This document shows positions 12,170 through 21,424 of a stretch of DNA of 64,000 nucleotides, one piece after another. The DNA is from Chromatiaceae bacterium (lineage in GTDB: Bacteria; Pseudomonadota; Gammaproteobacteria; Chromatiales; Chromatiaceae): NCBI GenBank assembly GCA_013426805.1, contig JACDZG010000005.1, positions 1 to 64,000 of the forward strand, read 5' to 3'. Each line of letters starts with the position of its first letter. Position 1 is the first letter of the stretch. Both the position numbers and the translations under genes were made by a program. Under the pieces are notes generated by a model that was not told the origin of the DNA, made no database searches, and saw nothing but the letters and a program-made list of their open reading frames with translations.

Positions 12170-15100
12170 ATGTATCGGATCAACCAAGACGCTGTCGCCT
12201 GGCTTTTTGTCTTTATGCTCGGTTTCGCTGCGCCGGCCCTGGCGGCCGACCCCAAGGCCGATGACCGCACGGCCGCCCAAGCGGCGACCTTCGACCGGCT
12301 CCAGACCATGGCTGAGTTGGCCGGCGCGGTGCCCATCATCGTCCAACTGCGCACGGATGCGCTCCCGACCATCACGCCTCCCCGCGACGCGGCGGGCGGC
12401 AGCGCCGATGTGCAGCGCCGGCTTGCCCTGCGTACCGGCCGTATCGCACGCGCCCAAGACCGCTTTGCTGCCGCGCTCGCCGACCGCCCGGCACGCCTTT
12501 CCCGCTACCGCTATCTGCCCTTGACCGCTCTGAGCGCGGACAGCGACACGCTGCGCCGCCTGCGCCGGATGCCCGAAGTCTTGAACATCAGCGAAGATCG
12601 GCCGCACCGGCCGCTGCTCAACTCCAGCGTCCCGCACATGGGTGGCACGCTCGCCCATGCGCAGGGTTACACCGGCGCCGAGTGGGCCGTGGCGATCATC
12701 GACACCGGCGTTCAGACCAGCCATCCGGCTTTCGCGGGGCGGGTGCTCACGCAGACCGAGGCGTGCTTCTCCGGTTCGGGTATCGGCTCCGGCAGCGGTG
12801 TGGCGACCGGCTCCGGCAGCGTCGCGATTCGCTCGTTGTGCCCCAACCTGACGCCATGTACGGGAACTCGCTATCCTGAGAATACGGCGTGCGGACCAGG
12901 CGCCGGGGTCGCGTGCAGTGAACACGGTTCCTGCTGGCATGGTACCCATGTGGCCGGTATCGCTCTCGGCGACCACAGCATCTATCGCGGCGTCGCCTCC
13001 GGAGCCGCGCTCATCCCCATCCAGGTTTTCGTCATCCAGGACGGCGACTTGGTCGCGTACGACTCCGACATCATCGCCGGCCTGGAGCATGTCCTCGCAC
13101 TCAGCCAGGACGGTCGGGCGATCGCCGCCGTCAATCTGAGTCTGGGCGGTGACACCTATGCGTCGACGCGCCAGTGCGACCTGGAATCCGCGGCGACCAA
13201 GATTGCGATCGATGCGCTGCGCGCGGCCGGCATCGTCACCGTCATCGCGGCCGGCAACAACGCCAGCAAGAACGCCATCTCTACGCCCGGCTGCATTTCC
13301 AGCGCGGTCAGCATTGGCGCCGCGGACGACGGCGACCTGATTCCCTATTTCTCCAATCTGGCGCCCGCCCTCAGTCTCTTCGCCCCCGGTGTGAGCATCA
13401 CCTCGGCGGTCCTGAACAACGGCCTGGGCAGTGCCAGCGGCACTTCCATGGCGGCCCCCCATGTCGCCGGGGCCTTCGCGGTGTTGCGGCAAAAAGCATC
13501 TGAAACACTGCTCGAACCCGGCATCGACCAATTCATCGCGGCCTTGCGCTTGACCGGCACCCCCATCACCTACGGCACCAATGCCTTCACTACCCCGCGG
13601 GTCCAACTCGACGCGGCACTGGCCCGGATCAGCGAGCCGCTGCCGACGGAACTGATCCTAGACAGCGAGATCAACCCCGGTGCGACCACCATCGTCAGCG
13701 GCGGTTTCGCCAGTGTGGCCAGCACCACCGCCTACGGCGGCAGCGCTTTGCAAGGGATCAGGACCGGTCAGCCCAACACCCTGCGTTTCACGCCACTGTC
13801 CGCCCTGACACCCCGCTATTACGATCTCTACGCCTGGTGGCCGGCCCACGCCGGTAATACCGACCAGGCGGTGATCACGGTGACGACCGATGGCGATCGA
13901 GCGCAGTTCATGGTCGACCAGCAACGCGATCACGGTCAATGGACGCTGTTCGGTACTTACCTGCTCGGCGCCGCTAGCGCCGTCGAGATTTCGGACGATG
14001 GCAGGCCCCAGGTGATGGCGGATGCGGTCCGGCTGGTCGGGCGGGATCTCACCCCGCTGCTCATCACGACCGCTGAGCTTCCCACCGCTACGGCAGGCTC
14101 CGTTTACAGCGTCACCTTGACGGCCGACGGCGGCATCCCGCCTTACCATTGGACGCTGTCAAGCGGCACTTTGCCGGCCGGATTGACCTTGGACGCAACG
14201 ACCGGGTCGATCGCCGGTACCGCGGTGACGGATGGCAGCTACGCGGTCACCGTCCACGCACGTGACGCGGCGGGCCAAGAGTCCAACCGGAACCTCGCCA
14301 TCCAGGTCCTGCCGTCGACAGCGGTGATCAATGTCGCGGCCCAGTCGAACGGCGCGACGGCGAGCGCCTCCTCGCGCTACAGTGCGGCGTTTCCCGTCGC
14401 GGCGGTGAACAACGGTGATCGCACGGCAGCGCATTGGGGCGCCGACGGCGGCTGGAACGATGCCACCCTGGCCGAGTATCCGGACTGGGTGCAGATCGAT
14501 TTTGCCGGCAGCCGGACCATCACGGAAATCGGCATCGTGACACTGCAGGACAACTATCCGACCCCGCTCGACCCAACCCCGTCCATGACCTTCACTAAAT
14601 ATGGTGTAACAGCGTGGGATATCGCGTATTGGGACGGCACCGATTGGATCGGGTTACCGGAGGGCAGTGTCACCGGAAACAACCAGGTCTGGCGCCGCAT
14701 CACCTTCCCCGGCGTCACCACCAACCGCATCCGCGTTCTCGTGAAGAATGCGCTGGCCAGCTACAGCCGCATCGTCGAAATCGAGGCCTATGGGACGGTT
14801 GCCGCGGCGACACGCCCACCAACCGTCAACATCACGGCGCCGACGCCGGGTACAACCTATAACGCACCGGCCGCGGTGACCGTCACGGCGAGCGCGGCCG
14901 ACAGCGATGGCAGCCTGTCGCGGGTGGACTTCTATGCCGATACCACCCTGATCGCGACCGCCGTTGAGGCACCCTACGACTGCACCTGGACCGATGTCGC
15001 CGCGGGCACCTACGTCCTGACGGCCGTCGCCTATGACGACAGCGGGGCCAACACCCGGTCGGAGCCGGTGTCCATCGCGGTGAATCCTCCACCCAGTCCA

Positions 15101-15586
15101 TCGATCAACGTGGCGGCCCAATCCAACGGCGGAGTCGCGAGCGCCTCGTCGGTCCATAGTGCAGCCTTTCCGGTGCAGACGGTCAACGACAGTGAACGCA
15201 GCGGGGTGAGCTGGGGTCATGGGGGCGGCTGGAACGATGCCTCGCAGAACAGCTATCCCGATTGGGTGCAGGTCAGCTTCTCGGGCTACCGCAGCGTCAC
15301 CGGGATCGCCGTCTTCACCCTGCAAGATGACTACACGACCCCGGTTGAACCGACGCCATCACAGACGTTCTCCAAGTATGGTGTGACGGCCTTTGATCTT
15401 CAGTATTGGGACGCGACCCGTTGGGTCACGGTGCCGGGCGGCAGCATCACCGGCAACAACCGAATCTGGCGTAGCGTCACCTTTCCGGCGATCAGCACCG
15501 ACCGCATCCGGGTCTTGGTCAATCAGGCGCTGGCCGGTTACAGCCGCATCGTCGAGATCGAAGCCTATGTGCTGGCCACCGAGTAA
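12170..15586 (+). CDS. Secreted subtilisin-like (S8) serine protease with He_PIG, Ig-like and duplicated discoidin-like domains
   Basis: 1138 residues from the ATG at 12170; a signal peptide (AWLFVFMLGFAAPALAA) follows. A propeptide-like region precedes the S8 domain with the full triad: Asp in VAIIDTGVQTSHP, His in HGTHVAGIALG, Ser in GTSMAAPHVAGAFAVL. After a golvesin-like/beta segment comes a putative-Ig (He_PIG) module (GGIPPYHWTLSSGTLPAGL), then two 155-residue discoidin (F5/8 type C)-like modules flanking an Ig-like module (PPTVNITAPTPGTTY). The layout suggests an exported or cell-surface protease with carbohydrate- or surface-binding appendages. A longer upstream start (12002) lacks the signal peptide at its N-terminus. 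Confidence 0.88.
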   Translation: MYRINQDAVAWLFVFMLGFAAPALAADPKADDRTAAQAATFDRLQTMAELAGAVPIIVQLRTDALPTITPPRDAAGGSADVQRRLALRTGRIARAQDRFAAALADRPARLSRYRYLPLTALSADSDTLRRLRRMPEVLNISEDRPHRPLLNSSVPHMGGTLAHAQGYTGAEWAVAIIDTGVQTSHPAFAGRVLTQTEACFSGSGIGSGSGVATGSGSVAIRSLCPNLTPCTGTRYPENTACGPGAGVACSEHGSCWHGTHVAGIALGDHSIYRGVASGAALIPIQVFVIQDGDLVAYDSDIIAGLEHVLALSQDGRAIAAVNLSLGGDTYASTRQCDLESAATKIAIDALRAAGIVTVIAAGNNASKNAISTPGCISSAVSIGAADDGDLIPYFSNLAPALSLFAPGVSITSAVLNNGLGSASGTSMAAPHVAGAFAVLRQKASETLLEPGIDQFIAALRLTGTPITYGTNAFTTPRVQLDAALARISEPLPTELILDSEINPGATTIVSGGFASVASTTAYGGSALQGIRTGQPNTLRFTPLSALTPRYYDLYAWWPAHAGNTDQAVITVTTDGDRAQFMVDQQRDHGQWTLFGTYLLGAASAVEISDDGRPQVMADAVRLVGRDLTPLLITTAELPTATAGSVYSVTLTADGGIPPYHWTLSSGTLPAGLTLDATTGSIAGTAVTDGSYAVTVHARDAAGQESNRNLAIQVLPSTAVINVAAQSNGATASASSRYSAAFPVAAVNNGDRTAAHWGADGGWNDATLAEYPDWVQIDFAGSRTITEIGIVTLQDNYPTPLDPTPSMTFTKYGVTAWDIAYWDGTDWIGLPEGSVTGNNQVWRRITFPGVTTNRIRVLVKNALASYSRIVEIEAYGTVAAATRPPTVNITAPTPGTTYNAPAAVTVTASAADSDGSLSRVDFYADTTLIATAVEAPYDCTWTDVAAGTYVLTAVAYDDSGANTRSEPVSIAVNPPPSPSINVAAQSNGGVASASSVHSAAFPVQTVNDSERSGVSWGHGGGWNDASQNSYPDWVQVSFSGYRSVTGIAVFTLQDDYTTPVEPTPSQTFSKYGVTAFDLQYWDATRWVTVPGGSITGNNRIWRSVTFPAISTDRIRVLVNQALAGYSRIVEIEAYVLATE
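14327..14791 (+). repeat. Intragenic module copy 1 (465 bp, discoidin-like)
   Basis: Encodes INVAAQSNG ... RIVEIEAY. It has the same length as the copy at 15104-15568 and most residues are shared, including PDWVQ, TLQDNY/DY, KYGVTA, GNN..WR and SYSRIVEIEAY/GYSRIVEIEAY. The two are separated by an Ig-like module. Confidence 0.85.
15104..15568 (+). repeat. Intragenic module copy 2 (465 bp, discoidin-like)
   Basis: The second of two equal-length direct copies at the protease C-terminus. The equal length and strong protein identity, against visible third-position divergence, suggest an old but functionally maintained duplication. Confidence 0.85.
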
Positions 15587-15683
15587 CGGTTGAGCAGGCC
15601 CAACGCGAACATCGCCGTGCCTGTTCAAGGACGCCGGTCCTCATGAACACACGGTCGGATAAGCCGTCACCTGGCCCTGTCCA

Positions 15684-17180
15684 ATGAACAGGACCGTCGC
15701 CAGTCTGACGAGCGGTCGTCGGCTCGCCCGGAGCATGGTTTGGAATCTCGCGGCCCAGTTGTTGCCGCTGGCCGTCGCGCTTGTCTGCATCCCCTTCATC
15801 ATTCAACGCGCCGGGGTCGCCCGCTTTGGCGTCCTGGCCCTCGCCTGGGCCTTGATCGGCTATTCGGCTCTATTTGATCTCGGGCTCGGCCGCGCGCTGA
15901 CCAAGAGGGTGGCGGAGCAACTCGCGGGGGATACGACGGTGATCGCTTCGACCATCTGGACTGGACTGGCGATGATGTCCTTGCTCGGGCTGATTGGTGC
16001 CGGCGGATTGTATGCCCTGGCGCCCTGGCTGGCCGCATCCGCCTTGGCTATCCCCGAGGCACTGGTTCCTGAGGCGCTGGCTGGCTTCCGCCTCATTGCA
16101 CTCGCCGTACCGCTCGTCACGCTGATGGCGGGATTGCGCGGGGTCGCCGAAAGCTATCAGCAATTCCGGCGGATTGCCGGCATCAACACCATCCTGGGGA
16201 TTCTGTCTTATGGGGGTCCACTGGTGGTTCTCGCGTATTCGGCGACACTCCCGGCGGCCGTGCTGGCACTCATCGGTTCCCGGTTGCTGGGTCTGGCCGC
16301 GTTCACTTGGTTGGTCGTGGCAACCGTGCCTGGCATGCGTACTTGTGGTCCAGTCCGTGGCGCCGTGCAACCGTTGCTGCACTTTGGTTCCTGGTTGACG
16401 GTCAGCAGCATCGTCGGACCACTCATGGACTCCATGGACCGGTTCATCGTCGGGACAATGATGTCCGTCGAAGCCGTGGCCTACTATGTGACGCCATTCG
16501 ATCTGGTCGGACGGTTACGGATGCTGTTCGGCCCGCTGGCCGGGGTGCTGTTCCCGGCATTCGCTACGGCACTGGCGGCGGACCGACCGCGTGCCTTCGC
16601 CCTCTACCTGACCGGTCTGCGCCACACGCTCATTCTCATCACTCCACCCGTACTTGTCCTCGTTCTGTTCGCCGAGGAGGGACTGAGACTTTGGCTCGGC
16701 CCCGAGTTCGCACAACAGGGGACGCCGGTCGCCCGCTGGCTCGCGATCGGGCAACTGATCAGCGCAATGGCCGCCATGCCGTACGCTCTGTTACAGGCCG
16801 GGGGGCGACCGGATCTCACCGCCCGGCTGCATCTGATCGAGTTGCCCTTGTATTTGGCCTTGGTGTGGCCCCTGGTTGGGGCCTTCGGGATCACGGGCGC
16901 GGCGGCGGCCTGGACGATTCGCGTGCTCATCGATGCCATCTTGCTCTTTTTGCTCGGCAACCGCCTCATCGGAGCGCCGCTGCGTCGGCTGTGGTCGGTA
17001 TTGAGCGCTGGCGTTATCCTGCTCCTGATGATGGCCGGCGCGACCCTGGCCGATGCACCGGTGGAAAAGATCGGGTATTTCATCTGCGCTCTCGGCGGAT
17101 ACCTGTTTCTTGCATTTCATCGCCTGCTGGAGCCGGGGGAAATCAAGCGCCTTCTGGCCTATTTGCGACCGGCACACTGA
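15684..17180 (+). CDS. Polysaccharide/lipid-linked oligosaccharide flippase (Wzx/MATE-like)
   Basis: 498 residues with 12-14 hydrophobic helices across the length and a short charged N-terminus (GRRLARSMVWNLAAQLLPLAVALVCIPFII), the typical opening of the polysaccharide-biosynthesis (RfbX/Wzx) transporter family. It would move undecaprenyl-linked glycan units across the inner membrane. It precedes a methyltransferase and converges on four glycosyltransferase genes, as expected of a surface-polysaccharide locus. No Wzy polymerase or chain-length regulator is seen in the window. Confidence 0.85.
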   Translation: MNRTVASLTSGRRLARSMVWNLAAQLLPLAVALVCIPFIIQRAGVARFGVLALAWALIGYSALFDLGLGRALTKRVAEQLAGDTTVIASTIWTGLAMMSLLGLIGAGGLYALAPWLAASALAIPEALVPEALAGFRLIALAVPLVTLMAGLRGVAESYQQFRRIAGINTILGILSYGGPLVVLAYSATLPAAVLALIGSRLLGLAAFTWLVVATVPGMRTCGPVRGAVQPLLHFGSWLTVSSIVGPLMDSMDRFIVGTMMSVEAVAYYVTPFDLVGRLRMLFGPLAGVLFPAFATALAADRPRAFALYLTGLRHTLILITPPVLVLVLFAEEGLRLWLGPEFAQQGTPVARWLAIGQLISAMAAMPYALLQAGGRPDLTARLHLIELPLYLALVWPLVGAFGITGAAAAWTIRVLIDAILLFLLGNRLIGAPLRRLWSVLSAGVILLLMMAGATLADAPVEKIGYFICALGGYLFLAFHRLLEPGEIKRLLAYLRPAH

Positions 17181-17197
17181 ACGCATGAGACAAGTCA

Positions 17198-18199
17198 ATG
17201 ATAGCGTCATATCGACCAGCATCCATCGAACACTCGAACCAGATCACCACCACCCATCGGCCAGTGATCCGCACCGCACCGCGACCGGACTGCCTGCTGT
17301 GCGGTACTCCCGGGCGACCGCTGCACCAAGGCTTGACCGATCGCGTATTCGGTGTCCCCGGTGACTGGCATCTCGCCCAATGCGCCGATGTCCGCTGCGG
17401 GCTGATCTGGCTCGATCCGCTACCGCTGGAAGCGGATATCGGCGCAGCTTACCGAGACTATTACACGCACGGCGCGGCGGGCCGGCGGGGATTCGCCGCA
17501 ACGCTGCTCAACGGTCTGCTCGGCTTGACGCGCGCACAGCGACGTGTGAACGATTTCTATTTAGCTGATGCGCCGCCGGGACGCCTGCTGGAAATCGGAT
17601 TTGGTGCCGGACACCGAATGGCAAGAATGGCGGCGCTGGGGTGGACCGTGATGGGCCAGGAAGTCGATCCGGTCGCATTGGATCATGCCCGGCAGAAAGG
17701 ATTCGAAGTGCGACTCGGGCCGCTTCCCGGGCTCAAACTCGACGCTGGACACTACGATGCCATCGTCGGCAGTCATGTGATCGAACACCTGCATGATCCT
17801 GTCGGGATCTTGCGCGAATGCAAAAGACTGCTCCGTGAGGATGGACGGGTCATCATGATCACACCCAATACCGCAAGTTATGGTCACCGGGAATTCCGGC
17901 AGCACTGGATCGGTCTCGATCCGCCGCGCCATATCCATCTGTTCAATCCTTTCACTATGGCCCGCCTGGCGCGGTTGGCGGGATTCACCCGGTTTGATAT
18001 CACCACAACCCCGGCCCATGCCTCTACGTTTGTCCGGACCTCGATCAATCTAAGCACACCCGCTGTCGATGACGTGCTGACCCACACCAGTCGCGTCGTG
18101 CAACTCAGGGTCGCGGCACGGGTGATTGCTGCTCGTGCCCGATTTCTATGGGATAGGGAATGCGGTGAGGAGTTGGTGCTGCAGGCCTGGTGTCATTGA
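17198..18199 (+). CDS. Class I SAM-dependent methyltransferase with N-terminal Cys motif
   Basis: 333 residues, starting 17 bp after the flippase stop. The N-terminal part has a zinc-ribbon-like set of cysteines (CLLCG ... CADVRCGLIWLDPLP), typical of sugar- or glycan-modifying methyltransferases of the Methyltransf_23 group. The SAM-binding motif LLEIGFGAGHRMARMAALG and post-motif IVGSHVIEHLHDP are clear. The substrate is unknown; modification of a polysaccharide residue is inferred from the neighbourhood. It converges with the glycosyltransferase at 18230, leaving only 30 bp between stops. Confidence 0.8.
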   Translation: MIASYRPASIEHSNQITTTHRPVIRTAPRPDCLLCGTPGRPLHQGLTDRVFGVPGDWHLAQCADVRCGLIWLDPLPLEADIGAAYRDYYTHGAAGRRGFAATLLNGLLGLTRAQRRVNDFYLADAPPGRLLEIGFGAGHRMARMAALGWTVMGQEVDPVALDHARQKGFEVRLGPLPGLKLDAGHYDAIVGSHVIEHLHDPVGILRECKRLLREDGRVIMITPNTASYGHREFRQHWIGLDPPRHIHLFNPFTMARLARLAGFTRFDITTTPAHASTFVRTSINLSTPAVDDVLTHTSRVVQLRVAARVIAARARFLWDRECGEELVLQAWCH

Positions 18200-18229
18200 C
18201 ACTGATCACCGGGGCTGAAGACCGGCGCC

Positions 18230-19141
18230 TCAGTTCAAGGTGGCGGTCCGGTCAGCGGATGCTTGGCCGGCGATACCGCGAAAACCGTCCAGCAGTCCGA
18301 GAGCAACGCCTTGCAGCTTCCTGATGCGATTGGTCCCCAACAAGACCGGCAGGATATCGTCACGGAAGAAGCGGTAGACCGGTAAAGGTCGATGGTGACG
18401 GCGCGCCACGAGGATACGGTTGCGTGCGATGTAATACCTGCGCAGTGGGGACAGTCGGGTCGAGTACAGCCGGCGTCCAAAGAAGGACCGCGCATCAGGC
18501 GCTCCACCTTGTTGATGAAGCAGCAGCACATCGGCGGAGAGCAGCACCTGAAACCCTAGTGCCCGGAGCCGTATACAGAACTCGGCGTCCACCGCGTCGA
18601 TGAACAGCGCGTCCCAGAAACGCCCCGCCCGCTGCCACGCTGCGATGCTGGTCAGCGCACCCGAGGTAATCACCTCATCCACGGTTTCGTAAAGGGCCGC
18701 CCTGGTTTTGAAACGACCGGCCGCGCTGTCGGGGAAGCAATAGTTCGATCCCACACAGCCGACCGGCCCAGCCGCGTAAGCCCGCTGAGTGATCGCGGAC
18801 AAGATGCGTAACGCGTTGGGCTTGACTGCCGAGTCCTGGTCAAAGGTCAGAGCCCAGTCGAAACCCATCGCCAACGCCGCGTCAAGGCCTTGATTCAATG
18901 CCGTCGCGATACCGAGGTTCCGCGCATTGACGATGCAGGTCACTTGTTGGTGCGACAGGCATGGGAGCATTGAGCCCGCAGTGGCTGGCGTGTTGTCGAC
19001 GACGATCGCATGGGCGACTTGCTGCAAGATGCCGAGCAGATTGACCGCGAATTGTTCGGACGGATAATACAATACGAAGACAGCACAGGTGTTGGCGCCA
19101 TCGGGTGCCGAGTACTCGGATCGCGGGCTTGCGTTAGTCAT
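18230..19141 (-). CDS. Family 2 glycosyltransferase (rhamnosyltransferase-like)
   Basis: 303 residues from the ATG at 19141. A GT-A fold is indicated by VFVLYYPSEQFAVNLLGIL at the start, VNARNLGIATALNQGLDAA and the metal-binding TFDQDSAVKP (DxD), resembling dTDP-rhamnosyltransferases. The longer in-frame start at 19210 would run into the preceding gene, whereas 19141 leaves a 19-bp gap. Last gene of a four-gene minus-strand glycosyltransferase operon. The sugar specificity is a guess. Confidence 0.8.
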   Translation of the reverse strand: MTNASPRSEYSAPDGANTCAVFVLYYPSEQFAVNLLGILQQVAHAIVVDNTPATAGSMLPCLSHQQVTCIVNARNLGIATALNQGLDAALAMGFDWALTFDQDSAVKPNALRILSAITQRAYAAGPVGCVGSNYCFPDSAAGRFKTRAALYETVDEVITSGALTSIAAWQRAGRFWDALFIDAVDAEFCIRLRALGFQVLLSADVLLLHQQGGAPDARSFFGRRLYSTRLSPLRRYYIARNRILVARRHHRPLPVYRFFRDDILPVLLGTNRIRKLQGVALGLLDGFRGIAGQASADRTATLN

Positions 19142-19160
19142 AACGCCTGTTGCTCCGTTC

Positions 19161-20174
19161 TCACCGGAGCTGCCGGACGTGCCTGCCGTGGCCAAGCACC
19201 AGGAAGCCATAGAAGAATCCGCTGGTCACGCTATTCTGTCCGCGCAGCCCAGCCCGGTAGGCCATGCGCACCCGTTGCACTCCCCGAGGGGTCGTCATGC
19301 AGCGCCACAGATGCTCGGCCGCCAACGCCTGCCCGGCGCTGCCTCGTTCAGCCATCCGAGCCATCAGGTGACCGCTCTGCACCAGGGTGTCGTGGTGCAG
19401 CCGCGGGCGCTTGACCAGCCGCGCCCACCAGGTTGCGGAGAAGACGTGATAGATACCCTGGAAACCAGCGACGCCGAGCGTGTTGCTGCCGTGCTGGCGG
19501 TATTTCACGGAGACCTTCGGTAAGAAATGCACTGTACCTGCCGCCTTCGCGCAGAGCGCGAGCCACCAGTCGTGCATTCGCACATCAGGGGGAACAGGTA
19601 GGGCAAGAGCGAGCAGCGCGCGGTTGGCCGTCAAGGTACAGCCGACGACGTGGTTTTGCACAACGACGACCGGTAACGGGGGGCTCGCGGGGTCATTGAT
19701 CCGCTCAAAGTGCATGAAGGATGGGCTGATCGGCAGCAAACGCGCATCGACGACTTCCAGGTCGCTATGAACGAGTGTCGGCACGCTCTCGCCATCACGC
19801 GCTTCAAGCGCGATCAAGGCGGAGCAGGCATCCGCGAGTTTTTCGGGGAGCCAGATATCATCCTGGTCGCTGCACGCGACATAACGCGCACCCTGGTCGT
19901 ATGCCAGTTGTAGCAGGCACGCGAAGCATCGGACCGGTCCGAGATGACCGAATGTATCGCTGATCAGGCGAATGCGGGGATCGCGTGCGGCATAGTCGCG
20001 GACGATCCGCGTGCTCTGGTCGGTGGACCCATCGTCACGGACCAGCAGCACCCAGTCACATAACGACTGCCCGCGAATACTATCGAGTTGTGCCCGCAGA
20101 TACCGTTCACCGTTAAAGGTGGCCATGAGGATGTAAACACCCGTGATCGGCGGATCGAAAAGAGCCGGGTTCAT
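19161..20174 (-). CDS. Family 2 glycosyltransferase
   Basis: 337 residues with a complete N-terminal GT2 domain: VYILMATFNGERYLRAQLDSI, VRDDGSTDQS (nucleotide binding) and CSDQDDIWLPEKL (DxD region), the pattern of alpha-rhamnosyl and related transferases of O-antigen loci. The start overlaps the stop of the upstream GT4 gene by 4 nt (20171-20174). It acts at the cytoplasmic face on a lipid-linked acceptor by analogy; donor and acceptor are unknown. Confidence 0.85.
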   Translation of the reverse strand: MNPALFDPPITGVYILMATFNGERYLRAQLDSIRGQSLCDWVLLVRDDGSTDQSTRIVRDYAARDPRIRLISDTFGHLGPVRCFACLLQLAYDQGARYVACSDQDDIWLPEKLADACSALIALEARDGESVPTLVHSDLEVVDARLLPISPSFMHFERINDPASPPLPVVVVQNHVVGCTLTANRALLALALPVPPDVRMHDWWLALCAKAAGTVHFLPKVSVKYRQHGSNTLGVAGFQGIYHVFSATWWARLVKRPRLHHDTLVQSGHLMARMAERGSAGQALAAEHLWRCMTTPRGVQRVRMAYRAGLRGQNSVTSGFFYGFLVLGHGRHVRQLR

Positions 20175-21424
20175 GGCGTCGCTGCCTGCGGCAGTCGTTT
20201 GATCAGGTCACTCACCACCGCCGACGGCAACACCTTGGGGCGCAGCGCGGCATGCGCATCGTCGACCGGAAGCGTTCGACCCTGCTCGGCCATGGCGCGC
20301 GCGGCGCTCGCTAAGGCCACCGGGTCGCCGGGTGGAATCAGTCGCACCACCGCGTTCGGCACGAGCAGTTCACGCACCGCCGGCGTGTCCGCGGTAATCA
20401 GCGGTCGGCCGCTGGCGATGATCTGAAACACCTTATTGGGAATGACGCGTTGCGCCTTGGCGGTGGTGCCGAAGATTCCCAAACAGGCATCGGCCGCATG
20501 GATGCGATGAACGAGACGCGCGTAGGGCACCCAGGACTCCCAGTGCAGATTGGATGGCGCCAGCTCGGCGATCAATGAGCGTATGGCGCCGGCCTGCTGA
20601 CCAGTGCCGATCAGTTGCCATGAAATTCCCTGGCGCTCGGTGAGCTTGGCGGCCTGAACAATGTTCTCGATGCCGTGCAAGGGGATGAACTGACCATAAA
20701 AAAGCAGCGTGAAAGCGCAGTCCTTGTCACGTCGGTCAAAGCCGTGCGGAGCCGGGTAGAACAGGTCCGGTTCCGTGCCGACAAAGACACGCTGGACCTT
20801 ACTCGCCGCAATGCCGAAAGTCTCGGCGAAATAACGCCCATGCGTCGCGGTGTCGATGACGACCGTCGCTGCCGCACGGCAGGCAAGCCACTCCCATGCG
20901 AATAACAGAGAGGCGAGTGGATGGCCTTTACTCACCAGGCAGCGATCCTCCACCACGGTATTGTAGAGCGACAAGAAGGCATCCCAGATCAGCGGTTTTC
21001 CGCGCAGTTTCGCGAGCGGCCAGAGGAGCAACACGTCCAAGTGCCCGAGGTAGCCGATCAACACGGCGTCGTGCGGCGGGAGGCGCAAATAACGGAGCAG
21101 CAAACCGGGGTAGGCGCTGAGCCAGCGCCAGCCCCAGCGGAGCTGAGCCGACCATCCGGCGAGCTGACTCTTGTCGTCGACGCCGTCCCAGACGTGGCGA
21201 TGGCATTCAATGACCTCGATTCCATGGTCGCGTAGTCCGCGGATCAGCACGCGAATCCGCGGCTTGCCCAGATCGTAGGTCCCCCAGACGACCACTCGCC
21301 GGCGCGACTGAGCTTGCTGTTGCGTTGGATCTAAAGCCGCATCGCTCTGGGGTGCGCTCCCTGCAGCTGCGGCGGATCGGGTCAGCGTGCACCCGGTGGA
21401 CTCGGGATCGCGGGCAACGGTCAT
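20171..21424 (-). CDS. Family 4 glycosyltransferase
   Basis: 417 residues from the ATG at 21424, which overlaps the preceding gene's stop by 4 nt. A low-complexity N-terminus of about 40 residues precedes the GT-B fold (VVVWGTYDLGKPRIRVLIRGLRDHG). The C-terminal nucleotide-sugar domain has LLFYGQFIPLHGIENIVQAAKL, IGTGQQ and IPNKVFQIIASGRPLITADTPAVREL, with the terminal Glu of the EX7E-type motif. The same frame stays open upstream to 22555, but that part is a shadow of the next gene and is not part of the protein. Confidence 0.82.
   Translation of the reverse strand: MTVARDPESTGCTLTRSAAAAGSAPQSDAALDPTQQQAQSRRRVVVWGTYDLGKPRIRVLIRGLRDHGIEVIECHRHVWDGVDDKSQLAGWSAQLRWGWRWLSAYPGLLLRYLRLPPHDAVLIGYLGHLDVLLLWPLAKLRGKPLIWDAFLSLYNTVVEDRCLVSKGHPLASLLFAWEWLACRAAATVVIDTATHGRYFAETFGIAASKVQRVFVGTEPDLFYPAPHGFDRRDKDCAFTLLFYGQFIPLHGIENIVQAAKLTERQGISWQLIGTGQQAGAIRSLIAELAPSNLHWESWVPYARLVHRIHAADACLGIFGTTAKAQRVIPNKVFQIIASGRPLITADTPAVRELLVPNAVVRLIPPGDPVALASAARAMAEQGRTLPVDDAHAALRPKVLPSAVVSDLIKRLPQAATP

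Noticed and set aside
12113-13606. 497-codon open frame on the minus strand
   Set aside because: Antisense to the signal peptide and S8 domain of the subtilase, which has all catalytic motifs.
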